DNA of 64,000 nucleotides from Candidatus Gastranaerophilales bacterium (lineage in GTDB: Bacteria; Cyanobacteriota; Vampirovibrionia; Gastranaerophilales; Gastranaerophilaceae): the NCBI GenBank assembly GCA_910587815.1, contig CAJUNK010000011.1:16727-80726 (forward strand). Direction: 5' to 3'. The position numbers and the translations under genes were made by a program. This document shows positions 34,464-43,421 of the stretch, in pieces; the stretch's first letter is position 1, and each line of letters opens with the position of its first letter. The notes under the pieces are model-generated. The model saw only the letters and a list, made by a program, of their open reading frames with translations. It searched no databases and was not told the origin of the DNA.

Positions 34464-34491
34464 TTTTAGATAAACAATTTTAGATAAACAA
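34464..34491. repeat. Two perfect tandem copies of a 14-bp sequence at the prepilin ribosome site
   Basis: TTTTAGATAAACAA occurs twice without a gap. On the minus strand the copies read TTGTTTATCTAAAA and lead directly into GGAG, the Shine-Dalgarno site of the prepilin gene. They may be a regulator site for the divergent XRE gene or a slippage-prone tract. Confidence 0.75.
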
Positions 34492-34561
34492 TTTGTAAAA
34501 ATCTGCGAGTTCGGAAAAATAGGTCACAGACATTTTAGAATTATACGGCAAAATAGTTCAC

Positions 34562-34771
34562 ATGACAAGACTGCAATTTTTAGGTAAGAATATCAAAAAA
34601 TATAGGCTGCAAAACGAATACAGCCAGGAATTTCTTGCCGAAAAGTGCAATTTATCAAGAGAATATATTTCAAGAATTGAATCTGGGCAAAAATATGTAA
34701 GCCTGAAAAAAATTTTTATGATAGCAGATGTATTAAAGGTTTCAATAAACACGCTTTTTGATTTTGAATGA
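34562..34771 (+). CDS. Small XRE-family HTH regulator
   Basis: A 69-residue Cro/C1-type DNA-binding protein consisting of the HTH domain alone: LGKNIKKYRLQNEYSQEFLAEKC, then the recognition helix NLSREYISRIESGQ, then LKKIFMIADVLKVSINTLF. It diverges from the glycine-rich prepilin gene across 111 bases containing the tandem 14-bp repeat, so it probably controls that gene and itself. No ribosome site precedes the ATG, suggesting a short-leader or leaderless transcript. A similar regulator lies at 63091 near a second pilin-like gene. Confidence 0.9.
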   Translation: MTRLQFLGKNIKKYRLQNEYSQEFLAEKCNLSREYISRIESGQKYVSLKKIFMIADVLKVSINTLFDFE

Positions 34772-34780
34772 AAGAGGGCT

Positions 34781-35407
34781 TTACCAAAATTTAAAACTGT
34801 CGATAAATTTTTCTATTTGGTGCTGAAATCTGTTTACATTTCTTAATTTTTCTTGGTTTTTTGTCATATCATCAAGGATTTTATTGAAATCTTCCGTGAA
34901 ATCCGGAGCTTCAGAAATGGCTTTTGCTGCATTGAGTGTTGATTCCGGGGTTATGCTGTCTACAAATTGTTTAATACAGATAAGCACCTCACGCACATCG
35001 CTAAAAGCTTCCATATAATCGGAAATTCTAAGTGCTTCTGATACAATTATGCCTTTTGCGCCTGGTGTATCTGTTTTTGGTGGCATAATTTCTATCGATT
35101 TTGAACCGCCAAGCCCATTGTATTCCACCTTTGCGATGGCGCCATCAGGGATTTTCGTGTTTGGTTTTGTGATTACAATTTCGCATAAAATACTGTCCAT
35201 GCCTTGTTTAAGGTTTCTGACATGTCCTACAATTATGCCCATAAACCGTACTGGGGAGCCTTTTATCAAGCTATCTGCATCTTGAAACCTTATAGTATAA
35301 AGGTTTGGCTTTACAAACTTATTATAATAAATTCTATGAGCCGTGAAAAATACAGCTACAGCAAGGGTTATAAGAATTAAAATCTCGATTATTCTTGCTT
35401 TTTTCAA
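34781..35407 (-). CDS. MlaD/MCE-domain lipid-transport protein
   Basis: Protein of 208 residues with one N-terminal membrane anchor (IIEILILITLAVAVFFTAH) and a single MCE domain (TIRFQDADSLIKGSPVRFMGIIVGHV to KSIEIMPP). MCE proteins form hexameric rings that carry phospholipid across the periplasm, which implies an outer membrane. The ABC partners MlaE and MlaF are not adjacent. The C-terminal part is a helical tail. It overlaps the upstream cobO gene by 4 bases (ATGA). Confidence 0.9.
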   Translation of the reverse strand: MKKARIIEILILITLAVAVFFTAHRIYYNKFVKPNLYTIRFQDADSLIKGSPVRFMGIIVGHVRNLKQGMDSILCEIVITKPNTKIPDGAIAKVEYNGLGGSKSIEIMPPKTDTPGAKGIIVSEALRISDYMEAFSDVREVLICIKQFVDSITPESTLNAAKAISEAPDFTEDFNKILDDMTKNQEKLRNVNRFQHQIEKFIDSFKFW

Positions 35408-35973
35408 TATTCTACACCCTCCCTGGCCTCAACTCCTATATTCCAGTAGTGTTTCACGGGTTTTATTTCTGAAACAAGGTGTGCAATTTCAATAATTTTT
35501 TCATTGGCATTTCTGCCTGTGAGCACTATTTCTACCCCTTTTGGTTTATTTTTCAAGGTTTCAAGCATATCTTCAAGATCTATAAGCCCTAAATCAAGCG
35601 CTATATTTGCCTCATCCAAAATCACAAGTTCATACTCACAATTTTTAATAGCATTTTTTGCAAATGCCCATCCCTTCTGGATTTCAGCCTTATCTTCATT
35701 GTTTACATTATTTTTATAAACAATCCTATTTAAACCTGCATTTATTACCTTAAAACGATTTTTGATATCACCTGAAAGGTTTGAAAACGAATGGATTTCA
35801 CCATAATCGGAACCGCCTTTTGTAAACATTACAATAAGTACATTCCAGCCGCGCCCAAGAGCACGAAGCGCAAGACCAAGACTGGCTGTGGTTTTGCCTT
35901 TGCCATCTCCTGTATAAACCTGTATATAGCCGATTTTATTAAAACACGGGTTATGAAGATTATCCAAATCCAT
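35404..35973 (-). CDS. cobO: Cob(I)yrinic acid a,c-diamide adenosyltransferase, CobA/CobO type
   Basis: Adds the 5'-deoxyadenosyl group of ATP to reduced corrinoids to give the coenzyme B12 form. It has 189 residues; the P-loop is GDGKGKTTASLGLALRALGRG, followed by KGGSDYGEIHSF and the Walker-B-like VILDEANIALDLGL, all characteristic. AREGVEY closes the protein. It is placed just upstream of mlaD with an overlap. Presence of a B12-binding radical SAM protein nearby (36720) fits a B12-using cell. Confidence 0.93.
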   Translation of the reverse strand: MDLDNLHNPCFNKIGYIQVYTGDGKGKTTASLGLALRALGRGWNVLIVMFTKGGSDYGEIHSFSNLSGDIKNRFKVINAGLNRIVYKNNVNNEDKAEIQKGWAFAKNAIKNCEYELVILDEANIALDLGLIDLEDMLETLKNKPKGVEIVLTGRNANEKIIEIAHLVSEIKPVKHYWNIGVEAREGVEY

Positions 35974-36096
35974 AGAAAAATTTTATCATAAAAAATGTTA
36001 AAAAAAATTCACAAAAAGAGCCAAAAAAATGTTAGAAACCCGGATAGTGTGGAATTAAGATATTAGTGCTTAGATAAAAATAAGGCTTAATTTTTC

Positions 36097-36618
36097 ATGT
36101 CAATTTCCCCTATTTCTGCTTCCAGTTTATATCAAGAGCAAATAAATTACTTTTTAGATGCAACCCGCACAGATTTTAATTCTGTGAGTAATTTACTTGC
36201 CAAATTTGGGGTGAAATCCACTGGGGATACTCAAAAGGACCTTGCTAAATTACAGGAAATCCAAAAAAAGACCGCAATAGAAGCAAAACAAAGCCTGTCT
36301 GAGGATGAAACGCCCTCTACAAGCGCTAAAGAACCTGAGTCTTATATTTGGTACAGTATAATGTATCAGCTTGGATTAGACCCAACAGGCTCTCCACAGA
36401 AGGATTTTCAGGAAATTATGACTGAAATTGTGGATAGAATACAAGGCGCAAAAAGTGAAAGTGAATATAATAAGTATATGGGCTTAATTGCCCTTGTAGA
36501 GAATCTTTTCATAGCTTCAGGCGTGAAAATCAGCGATATATCAGCAGATTCGCTCTCTGCGTACCAATCCATGGAACTCCTCGCTAACTATAATAAAGCA
36601 TCGCTTGAAAACACGTAA
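36097..36618 (+). CDS. Uncharacterised small soluble protein
   Basis: Protein of 173 residues, largely helical, with two related segments: LLAKFGVKSTGDTQKDLAKLQEI and MYQLGLDPTGSPQKDFQEIM share the pattern (L/G)-(V/L)-(K/D)-x-TG-(D/S)-(T/P)-QKD, so it looks like an internal duplication. No signal peptide or membrane helix. The first residues are Ser/Ile-rich. I do not recognise the family. No ribosome site is seen before the ATG. Confidence 0.7.
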   Translation: MSISPISASSLYQEQINYFLDATRTDFNSVSNLLAKFGVKSTGDTQKDLAKLQEIQKKTAIEAKQSLSEDETPSTSAKEPESYIWYSIMYQLGLDPTGSPQKDFQEIMTEIVDRIQGAKSESEYNKYMGLIALVENLFIASGVKISDISADSLSAYQSMELLANYNKASLENT

Positions 36619-36719
36619 AATATTCAGGCTTGAAAGCCTTGGTGCGTATGCATTTTGGCATTTTGTACGCGAAACATATACATAAAATAAGCAAAAATAA
36701 TAAACACCTGTAAATTTTA

Positions 36720-38273
36720 TCAAGAGTCCAAAGCGCCTGATTCAATAAGGCGCTTTTTGAGCTGGGGCGCGGTTTTCATGTCTATAAAGTTCCAAGGCAG
36801 CTTGCCATCCGGGTTTTCGGGCACAGGACATTGCGCGTATAATTCCATATCAGGTAAAATTCCTGCTTTTGCCATTTGGCGCCAGGTTTGTTTGAATGCA
36901 CCCAGGTTGCCCCCATTTTCTGTAACTTTTAACAAGTATGATGACAATGAAAAGCCTGCTCTTGCTAGGATTGATTGCACTGTATCCCAATCAATGCTTG
37001 TTGGGCGGAAATTTATACCCATCTTGGAAATTTTGTTTTTTAAATGTGTTAATTTAACGTTTAATTCCTTATGGTTAGCCTTTTTTGACCATTGAAAAGG
37101 GGTGTGAGCCTTTGGTATAAAGGTTGAAACGCTGAGTGTCAGTTCAAAACCTTTATTTGCAGTCTTTAAACGTTTCATTAAATCTATGAGTGCATCTATA
37201 TCATCCATTGTTTCTGTTGGAAGTCCAATCATAGCATATATTTTAAGCCCTTTTAACCCATAAAGCCTTGCATCTTCAACAGTTTTTAGAATTTGTTCAT
37301 CTGTTAAATCTTTATTTATAACCTTTCTTAGTCTTTCACTTCCGGCTTCTACGGCAATAGTAGCACTTTTCTGCCCGCATTCTACTAATGTCCTTATTAC
37401 ATTTTCATCTGCAAGATCTGCGCGAAGCGAAGAAAGCGTGAGCTCAATAGGGTTTATTTTATTTTTTTCTCTTATATAATTTAGAATTTTATCAAAATCC
37501 GGATGTCCTGCAACATAAGCCCCCAAAAGTGCGATTTTATTAGTGTTTTGCAGTCCAAAATCAATTGCATCCAGGATTTTATCAAGCGGAGCGTATCTTA
37601 CAGGCAGATTTAACCAGCTTGCAAGACAAAAATTACATGTTTTAGGGCATCCGCGTTCAATTTCAATTATGAAGGTATCTTTAAAATAACTTTTATCGCT
37701 TAAAATTGGCGTATAAACTGGTTCGTCAATTTCATCTGTCATTTTTTTAATAATTTTATCTTTGCCGAATTTTGGTACCCATACCCCATCAATTTCAGAT
37801 ATAGCTTTTAATTTGGCCTCTTTTGTTTCATCTTTTTTATCAGCTAAAATTTTGAAAACATTTCCAAATACAGATTTAGCATCTCCAATGTTTATAAAAT
37901 CGTAAAAATCTTCATAAGGTATAGGGTTTGCAGTTAAAACCGGCCCGCCAGCATAAATTAGAGGGTATTCTTCACCTCTATCCTTTGACAGAGGCGGAAT
38001 ATCATATTTTTTTAACATTTTTAAAATTGTTAAAATATCAATTTCAAAAGAATTTGAAAATCCTATAGCATCAAGGTCTGAAACATTTGCAATTGTTGTT
38101 TTTGTATCGGCGTAAACCCGCTCTACAAAAACATCTTCCATTAAATCTATCTGTTTAAAAATTGAAAGAAAACCTAAAGATGACAATGCAAAACTTTCAA
38201 TGGCAGGAAAAGCAAACCAAGTATTGATTTTTGGGGTTTTATTTTGTAATCTTTCGTATAAAAATTTTTCCAT
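36720..38273 (-). CDS. B12-binding-domain radical SAM protein
   Basis: Protein of 517 residues. The N-terminal third is a cobalamin-binding-like Rossmann domain (DLDAIGFSNSFEID, YAGGPVLTANPIPYEDF). The radical SAM core starts at IEIERGCPKTCNFC, whose Cx3Cx2C binds the catalytic [4Fe-4S] cluster; the barrel continues through ELTLSSLRADLAD and KIYAMIGLPTE. The family contains methyltransferases and other modifying enzymes; this member belongs with the widespread uncharacterised group that carries a C-terminal domain of about 130 residues. The stop is 7 bases from the next minus gene upstream, so they are probably co-transcribed with the permease at 38281. Confidence 0.85.
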   Translation of the reverse strand: MEKFLYERLQNKTPKINTWFAFPAIESFALSSLGFLSIFKQIDLMEDVFVERVYADTKTTIANVSDLDAIGFSNSFEIDILTILKMLKKYDIPPLSKDRGEEYPLIYAGGPVLTANPIPYEDFYDFINIGDAKSVFGNVFKILADKKDETKEAKLKAISEIDGVWVPKFGKDKIIKKMTDEIDEPVYTPILSDKSYFKDTFIIEIERGCPKTCNFCLASWLNLPVRYAPLDKILDAIDFGLQNTNKIALLGAYVAGHPDFDKILNYIREKNKINPIELTLSSLRADLADENVIRTLVECGQKSATIAVEAGSERLRKVINKDLTDEQILKTVEDARLYGLKGLKIYAMIGLPTETMDDIDALIDLMKRLKTANKGFELTLSVSTFIPKAHTPFQWSKKANHKELNVKLTHLKNKISKMGINFRPTSIDWDTVQSILARAGFSLSSYLLKVTENGGNLGAFKQTWRQMAKAGILPDMELYAQCPVPENPDGKLPWNFIDMKTAPQLKKRLIESGALDS

Positions 38274-38280
38274 TCTTTAG

Positions 38281-39339
38281 TTAAACTTTTTCCTTTTTAT
38301 TGATGGGTTTTAAATATAATTCATCTATTAAAACACATACTATACTTGCAATTGCAGGTGCCAAAACAACACCCCAAAAGCCCATAAATTTTGCTCCTAT
38401 TAAAAGAGAAATTATAATCAAAAGCGGATGCGTATCCATGAATTTTCCAAATAAAATTGGTCTGAATATTTGATTTTGCAGCCATTGTGCTATCATCATA
38501 ATCACAAATGTTAAAACCACATAAAATATTCCCCCGCTAAATGCGGTATAAATAGCAATTCCAACTGCAATTGTGGCCCCGATAACAGGAATTATATCTA
38601 AAATACAGGTCAAAAAGCCAATTAAAAGCGCATGTTGATGACCAATTATCAAAAGGCCGATAAATGAAAATAATCCCACAACAATCATTGAAAGAGCTTG
38701 AGCAAAAACATATCCGCCCACTTTTGTTTTTATGGATTCTAAAATATATGATGCCTTTTCCTTAAATTTAGGCGGGAAAAACTCCAAAAATCTTTCTTTC
38801 ATTAATTTTGCATCGTATGAAAGGTAGAAAACCATTATTGTAACTGCAATTGTACCTGTTATAGAATTTACAATCAGCTTTGATGCATCCATTCCTTTTG
38901 ATAAAATTTCACTTGTAAGGCTTGTTATTTCTATATTTGCAGTATTTATAGCATCGGGGTTTACATATTTAGAAATCATTGTGCCAAAATGGTTGGAATG
39001 TAAAAATATTTGCAATTCTTGAATGTATTCAGGCAAATTTTTAATTAGAATAATACCCTGTTTAATAGTTAGGCTTAAAAGTGGAATAAAAATACCTAAA
39101 ACGCAGGCCAAAAGCAGCAAAAGTACTAAACTTACTGCAAGAACTCTTGGCATATATTTTGATAAATATGAAACCAAAGGATCAATAGCACAAGTAATTA
39201 TAAATGCTACAAACAACATCAGTGCTATTTCTGCAATGTTTGATATAAACAGTAAAACCAAAACAAGCATTATTGCAAAAATTATATTTTTATAGGTTAA
39301 AATACTTGTATTTAATGGTTTTTGATTGTAATTTTCCAT
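38281..39339 (-). CDS. AI-2E family (PerM-like) membrane transporter
   Basis: About 352 residues with eight hydrophobic segments, including the characteristic FAQALSMIVVGLFSFIGLLIIG, LLIGFLTCILDIIPVIGATIAVG and LLIGAKFMGFWGVVLAPAIAS. The family exports small molecules or ions; substrates differ and are often unknown. The frame runs upstream to 39480 but would overlap lysA. The likely start is the ATG at 39339; a TTG at 39363 has a better ribosome site (AAAGGA, 7-base spacing) and cannot be excluded. Confidence 0.88.
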   Translation of the reverse strand: MENYNQKPLNTSILTYKNIIFAIMLVLVLLFISNIAEIALMLFVAFIITCAIDPLVSYLSKYMPRVLAVSLVLLLLLACVLGIFIPLLSLTIKQGIILIKNLPEYIQELQIFLHSNHFGTMISKYVNPDAINTANIEITSLTSEILSKGMDASKLIVNSITGTIAVTIMVFYLSYDAKLMKERFLEFFPPKFKEKASYILESIKTKVGGYVFAQALSMIVVGLFSFIGLLIIGHQHALLIGFLTCILDIIPVIGATIAVGIAIYTAFSGGIFYVVLTFVIMMIAQWLQNQIFRPILFGKFMDTHPLLIIISLLIGAKFMGFWGVVLAPAIASIVCVLIDELYLKPINKKEKV

Positions 39340-39450
39340 ATTATTTTCTGCATTATTTTCCAAAATATTTTCCTTTAAAATATTTTTCTTAATCTGAACC
39401 TTCTTTATGTTACAATTATCACAAAGATTTAGCAAGGAGTGAATAAGATA

Positions 39451-40776
39451 ATGCCAAATGATACTAATACAGTGAATCAAAATATAAGGCCTTTAAATAC
39501 TAAAATAAATGATAAAGGCAATCTTGAAATTTCAGGCTGTGACACTGTAGATTTAGTAGAAAAATATGGTACGCCACTGTATGTAATGGATGAAGTTACA
39601 CTTAGAACTATTGCAAAACAATATAAAGAAGCATTCAAAGATTATAAAAAAGTAAATATGATGTACGCTTCAAAAGCACTTATGACAGCACAAATTGCAA
39701 AAATTCTGCACAGTGAAGGTTTTGGCTTTGATGTTGTATCAGGCGGGGAAATTTACACTGTGAATAAAGCAGGTGTGAATATGGAAATGACCACTTTTAA
39801 TGGCAATAATAAAACGACAGATGAATTGCTTTTGGCTTTGGAACTTGGTGTTGGAAGGGTGAGCGTGGATAATTTTTTGGAATTATCCCTTTTAAACGAG
39901 GTTGCAAAATCTTTTGATAAAGTACAAAAAGTACTTTTACGTATAACGCCCGGCATTGAATGCCATACCCATGAATACATCCAAACAGGGCATTTGGATT
40001 CAAAATTTGGCTTTGATATGACACAGATTGATGAAGCAGTGGAATTAATTTTAAAAGAATTTCCAAATCTTGAAATAATGGGACTGCATGCTCACATTGG
40101 TTCTCAAATTTTTGAAACCAAGGTGTATTATGATGAAATAGGTGTTTTATTAAAAGAATTAAAGAGAATAAATGATAAATTTGACTTGAATTTAAGTGAA
40201 ATGAACATAGGTGGTGGCCTTGGAATTACTTATACTGAAGCAGATTGTCCTCCATCAGTATATGAAATAGCCGATGTAATTAAAAAATCAATAAAAGACC
40301 ATTGTGAAATGTATGATATAGAAGAGCCGACCTTATACATTGAACCTGGCCGTTCTATTGTTGGTACAGCTGGAGTTACGCTGTATACAGTAGGTTCATC
40401 TAAACAGGTGCCCAATGGCAGAAAATATATTGCAGTGGATGGCGGAATGGCGGATAATCCAAGGCCTTCAATGTATGGGGCAAAATATGAAGCTGTAATT
40501 GCAAACAGCAAAGAAGAAAATAAGCTGCAAAAAGTGACTGTTGCAGGTAGATTTTGCGAATCTGGCGATATTTTAATTAAAGATATTGAATTGAATTCTC
40601 CAATGCCAGGCGATATTTTGTGTATTTTTAATACAGGTGCTTATGGATATTCTATGTCAAGCAATTATAATAGGGTTTTAAGACCAAAAATGATACTTGT
40701 AAATAATTCCCAATCTGATATTATAGTTAAAAGAGAAACTTACGAACAGCTAATCCAAAATGATGTTATTTTATAA
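39451..40776 (+). CDS. lysA: Diaminopimelate decarboxylase
   Basis: PLP enzyme of 441 residues with an alanine-racemase-like barrel that converts meso-diaminopimelate to lysine. MMYASKALMTAQIA contains the PLP lysine, GGGLGITY the phosphate-binding loop, EPGRSIVG the conserved C-terminal element, and GRFCESGDIL the Cys/Glu of the active site from the other subunit. AAGGAG at 39434-39439 precedes the ATG. It completes the lysine route suggested by the DapL-like gene at 607. cdaA follows closely. Confidence 0.96.
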   Translation: MPNDTNTVNQNIRPLNTKINDKGNLEISGCDTVDLVEKYGTPLYVMDEVTLRTIAKQYKEAFKDYKKVNMMYASKALMTAQIAKILHSEGFGFDVVSGGEIYTVNKAGVNMEMTTFNGNNKTTDELLLALELGVGRVSVDNFLELSLLNEVAKSFDKVQKVLLRITPGIECHTHEYIQTGHLDSKFGFDMTQIDEAVELILKEFPNLEIMGLHAHIGSQIFETKVYYDEIGVLLKELKRINDKFDLNLSEMNIGGGLGITYTEADCPPSVYEIADVIKKSIKDHCEMYDIEEPTLYIEPGRSIVGTAGVTLYTVGSSKQVPNGRKYIAVDGGMADNPRPSMYGAKYEAVIANSKEENKLQKVTVAGRFCESGDILIKDIELNSPMPGDILCIFNTGAYGYSMSSNYNRVLRPKMILVNNSQSDIIVKRETYEQLIQNDVIL

Positions 40777-40796
40777 AAATAGATGAGGTGCAAACA

Positions 40797-41705
40797 TTGG
40801 GTTTTACTGATTTCTACCAATATTTGCTAAGACAGTTTTATGAACTTGCTAATTCATTTGGCGGGGCACAGCTTGGCGTTAATATTGCAGAAGTTGTTAT
40901 TCTTGCCTTGATTCTTGTTTTTGTCTATAAAAAGTACATTAAAGGAACACATTCTGAAAGCCTTGTAAGGGGTATATTTGCACTTCTTATAATGTGGCTT
41001 TTTTCAGAGTTTTTAATAAAGATTAATCTGCAAATATTTGGTGTATTTTTAAAAACCCTTGTCTCTGTTGTAACAGTAGGGTTAATTGTTATATTCCAGC
41101 CTGAATTAAGACGTTTTCTAGGATATATTGGACAGAATGATATATTAACAAAAATATTATCCGGGAAAAAAAGTTATACCAAAAGAAATGGTACAATTGA
41201 TATCATAAAAGAATTGATTGAAACCATAAAATATATGTCAAAATCTAGAATTGGCGGGCTTATAGTTCTTCAAAAAGAAGATAAGGCGCTTAATCATTCT
41301 GATGTTGGAGTGGAAATTAACGGCATTCTTTCTCAAGAATTATTGCTTACTATTTTCCATCCAAATACACCGCTTCATGATGGTGCAGTTGTTATTTGTA
41401 ATGATACTGTACAATCTGCCGGGGTGCTGCTGCCTTTGACAGAAGACCCGAAGCTAAGCTGGAGATACGGAACAAGACATAGAGCGGCTATTGGAATATC
41501 TGAAATTTCTGATTGTGCTTGTATTGTAATATCAGAAGAAACTGGTGATGTTTCAATAGCAATAGATGGCAATCTTAAAAAATATGATGACCTTGGAAAT
41601 TTGAAGCTTGATTTAGAACGTATTTTGGGCCTAAAAGATGAAGAGGACAGTCAAAAATCATACGTTTTTAAATTTGAAAATATTTTGCCGCCAAAGAAAA
41701 ATTAA
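40797..41705 (+). CDS. cdaA: Diadenylate cyclase CdaA (c-di-AMP synthase)
   Basis: Makes c-di-AMP from two ATP. About 302 residues: three N-terminal membrane helices (IAEVVILALILVFVYKKYI onward) and then a DAC domain with PLHDGAVVI (DGA motif) and YGTRHRAAIGISE (RHR motif), both intact. The start is best placed at a TTG at 40797, 6 bases after GAGGTG, rather than at the GTG inside that ribosome site. It is 20 bases after lysA, so cell-wall precursor synthesis and c-di-AMP are linked here. The usual partner CdaR (YbbR) is not adjacent. Confidence 0.94.
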   Translation: MGFTDFYQYLLRQFYELANSFGGAQLGVNIAEVVILALILVFVYKKYIKGTHSESLVRGIFALLIMWLFSEFLIKINLQIFGVFLKTLVSVVTVGLIVIFQPELRRFLGYIGQNDILTKILSGKKSYTKRNGTIDIIKELIETIKYMSKSRIGGLIVLQKEDKALNHSDVGVEINGILSQELLLTIFHPNTPLHDGAVVICNDTVQSAGVLLPLTEDPKLSWRYGTRHRAAIGISEISDCACIVISEETGDVSIAIDGNLKKYDDLGNLKLDLERILGLKDEEDSQKSYVFKFENILPPKKN

Positions 41706-41815
41706 GATAATCTCTTAGGGGAAAATTTATATTATACTAAAAGGCAATGAAACAAGCTATAGCATCTTTTATTATAAAAATGTGTGAGATGTGTTAGTTT
41801 AATGTGCTTGGTTTT

Positions 41816-42037
41816 ATGAAGAAATATTTAGATGACCTATTCAAGGTGCAGTTAAAAGAAAATAATCCTAATATTGATTCTGTAAAAAGACACTTAAATA
41901 AATATTTAGGTGATTTGAAATTGCATTTCAATCTTTCAGATGCTGACATACAAAAGGTTTTGATTGAAACTTATTATGCGAATAAACCGCAAAACCCTTT
42001 TGTAAAATATCTAAGTATGTTAAAATATTGGAGCTAA
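41816..42037 (+). CDS. Small helical protein of unknown function
   Basis: About 73 residues from the ATG at 41816 (or 77 from a GTG at 41804). The text KKYLDDLFKVQLKENNPNID then VKRHLNKYLGDLKLHF is amphipathic helix with a charged face; no signal or membrane segment. No convincing ribosome site is visible for either start, so the start is uncertain. It lies between cdaA and a metallo-hydrolase on the same strand. Confidence 0.5.
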   Translation: MKKYLDDLFKVQLKENNPNIDSVKRHLNKYLGDLKLHFNLSDADIQKVLIETYYANKPQNPFVKYLSMLKYWS

Positions 42038-42067
42038 ATTTTAACATAATTTTAAAAGGATTTTGAT

Positions 42068-42706
42068 GTGATAGTAAAAAAGTTTATACCACTTGAATTT
42101 GCAGCCAATAATTATCTTATATATAAAAATGATTGTGCCGATGCTTGTTTAATTGATTGTGCAGGTTCTAACAGTGCTATATTTAAATTTATTGAAGAAA
42201 ATAAACTAAATTTAAAAATGATTTTAATCACCCATGCGCATTTTGACCACTGCACAGGATTATCAGAATTTAAGAAAAAATTTCCAAGCGCAAAGGTAAT
42301 GATGGCCAAAGCTGATAGGGAGCTTTATGATGCGCTTTCTATGCAGTGTGATATGTTTTCTTTACCGCGGTGTGAAAAAATTAAAATCGATGAATTTATT
42401 GATGAGTGCTGCGAATTTGAAATTTGTAATGAAAAAATAAAAGTAATATCAACACCTGGGCATTCAAAAGGCTCTCTTTGTTATTTGATAGAAGATAATC
42501 TATTTTCAGGAGATACATTATTTTTAGAAGAAATAGGCCGCTGCGACCTGCCAGGGGGCTCGTTTGCAGAAATTAAAGACAGTATTCAAAAAAAATTATT
42601 CAAACTTGATGAAAAAATTAAAGTTTTTCCAGGTCATGGCGATAATACAAGTATAGGGCATGAAAAAAATCACAATGCATATTTTGGCAAAAATGCAATC
42701 TACTAG
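42068..42706 (+). CDS. Metallo-beta-lactamase-fold hydrolase, glyoxalase-II-like
   Basis: Protein of 212 residues with the complete metal-binding set: THAHFDHCTG, STPGHSKGSLCY, SGDTLFLEEIGRCD and FPGHGDNTS. The layout matches the short YcbL-type glyoxalase II-like hydrolases that cleave thioesters such as S-lactoylglutathione analogues. It lacks the C-terminal substrate domain of true GloB. The start is a GTG at 42068 with AAAAGGA 7 bases upstream. cdd follows after 31 bases. Confidence 0.92.
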   Translation: MIVKKFIPLEFAANNYLIYKNDCADACLIDCAGSNSAIFKFIEENKLNLKMILITHAHFDHCTGLSEFKKKFPSAKVMMAKADRELYDALSMQCDMFSLPRCEKIKIDEFIDECCEFEICNEKIKVISTPGHSKGSLCYLIEDNLFSGDTLFLEEIGRCDLPGGSFAEIKDSIQKKLFKLDEKIKVFPGHGDNTSIGHEKNHNAYFGKNAIY

Positions 42707-42737
42707 ATTTTTTGATGAGTATTAAAAGGATATAAAT

Positions 42738-43154
42738 ATGGAAGAATTGAAGATTGATTTTAACCAACTCTTAAAAAAAGCACAAGATGCCAGCAAAAAC
42801 AGTTATTCTCCCTATTCAAAATTTGCCGTAGGGGCAGCATGTTTATTTGAAGATGGGAAAATCTATCTTGGTTCAAATATTGAAAATGCAAGCTATGGGC
42901 TTGGTCTGTGTGCTGAAAGAAATGCTCTTTCAAGTGCACTTTGTGATGGTGAAAAAAGCCAGCTTGTTGCAATTGCCGTGTTTAGTCCTAATCAAAAACA
43001 CTGTCTGCCATGTGGTGCTTGTCTTCAATGGCTGAGCGAATTTAGCGTAATGAATGGTGTTCATTATGATTTGCAGGTAGTTTTAGAAACTGATAATGGC
43101 CTAAAAATATATAAACTTAGCGAGCTTTTGCCGCACAGTTTTAATTTTGAGTAA
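42738..43154 (+). CDS. cdd: Cytidine deaminase
   Basis: Converts cytidine and deoxycytidine to uridine and deoxyuridine in pyrimidine salvage. It has 138 residues of the short homotetrameric type. SPYSKFAVGAACLFEDG binds the nucleoside, CAERNAL holds the first zinc Cys and catalytic Glu, and PCGACLQWLSEF has the other two zinc Cys. AAAAGGA precedes the ATG. It is the last gene of the plus-strand run from lysA. Confidence 0.95.
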   Translation: MEELKIDFNQLLKKAQDASKNSYSPYSKFAVGAACLFEDGKIYLGSNIENASYGLGLCAERNALSSALCDGEKSQLVAIAVFSPNQKHCLPCGACLQWLSEFSVMNGVHYDLQVVLETDNGLKIYKLSELLPHSFNFE

Positions 43155-43202
43155 ATTTATCTAAAAGGTTTCACCCTTGTTTATTGCGGTTTTAAATGCC
43201 TA

Positions 43203-43421
43203 TTAATCGTTTAGAATTTGCTGCATTTCAATGTCTGGTTTGCCTAAAACTCTAACAAGCTCTAAAACTGAAGCTTTCATTTGGCATTTTTGTGAAGATT
43301 TCCCAAAAAAGTCTGTATAAAAACAGCCTTCGCAATTACACCCTCTCTTATAACATTCAATTGCTGTGGTGGTCCATCTTCTTACTGCAACTGCACGACC
43401 CATATCCCTACTTTTGAGCAC
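43203..43421 (-). CDS. Small cysteine-rich protein, probably metal-binding
   Basis: A 72-residue protein with Cys spaced as ECYKRGCNCEGCFYTDFFG then KCQM, five cysteines that could bind an Fe-S cluster or zinc, followed by the helix KASVLELVRVLGKP. I have a recollection of similar small uncharacterised proteins in Gram-positive gut bacteria but no name. The start is a GTG at 43421 with GGGAG 8 bases upstream; the in-frame ATG at 43403 has its G-rich tract too close. It stands alone on the minus strand. Confidence 0.7.
   Translation of the reverse strand: MLKSRDMGRAVAVRRWTTTAIECYKRGCNCEGCFYTDFFGKSSQKCQMKASVLELVRVLGKPDIEMQQILND

Noticed and set aside
38281..39480. A longer start for the AI-2E transporter at 39480
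   Set aside because: It would overlap the divergent lysA start and promoter and adds residues with no family resemblance.
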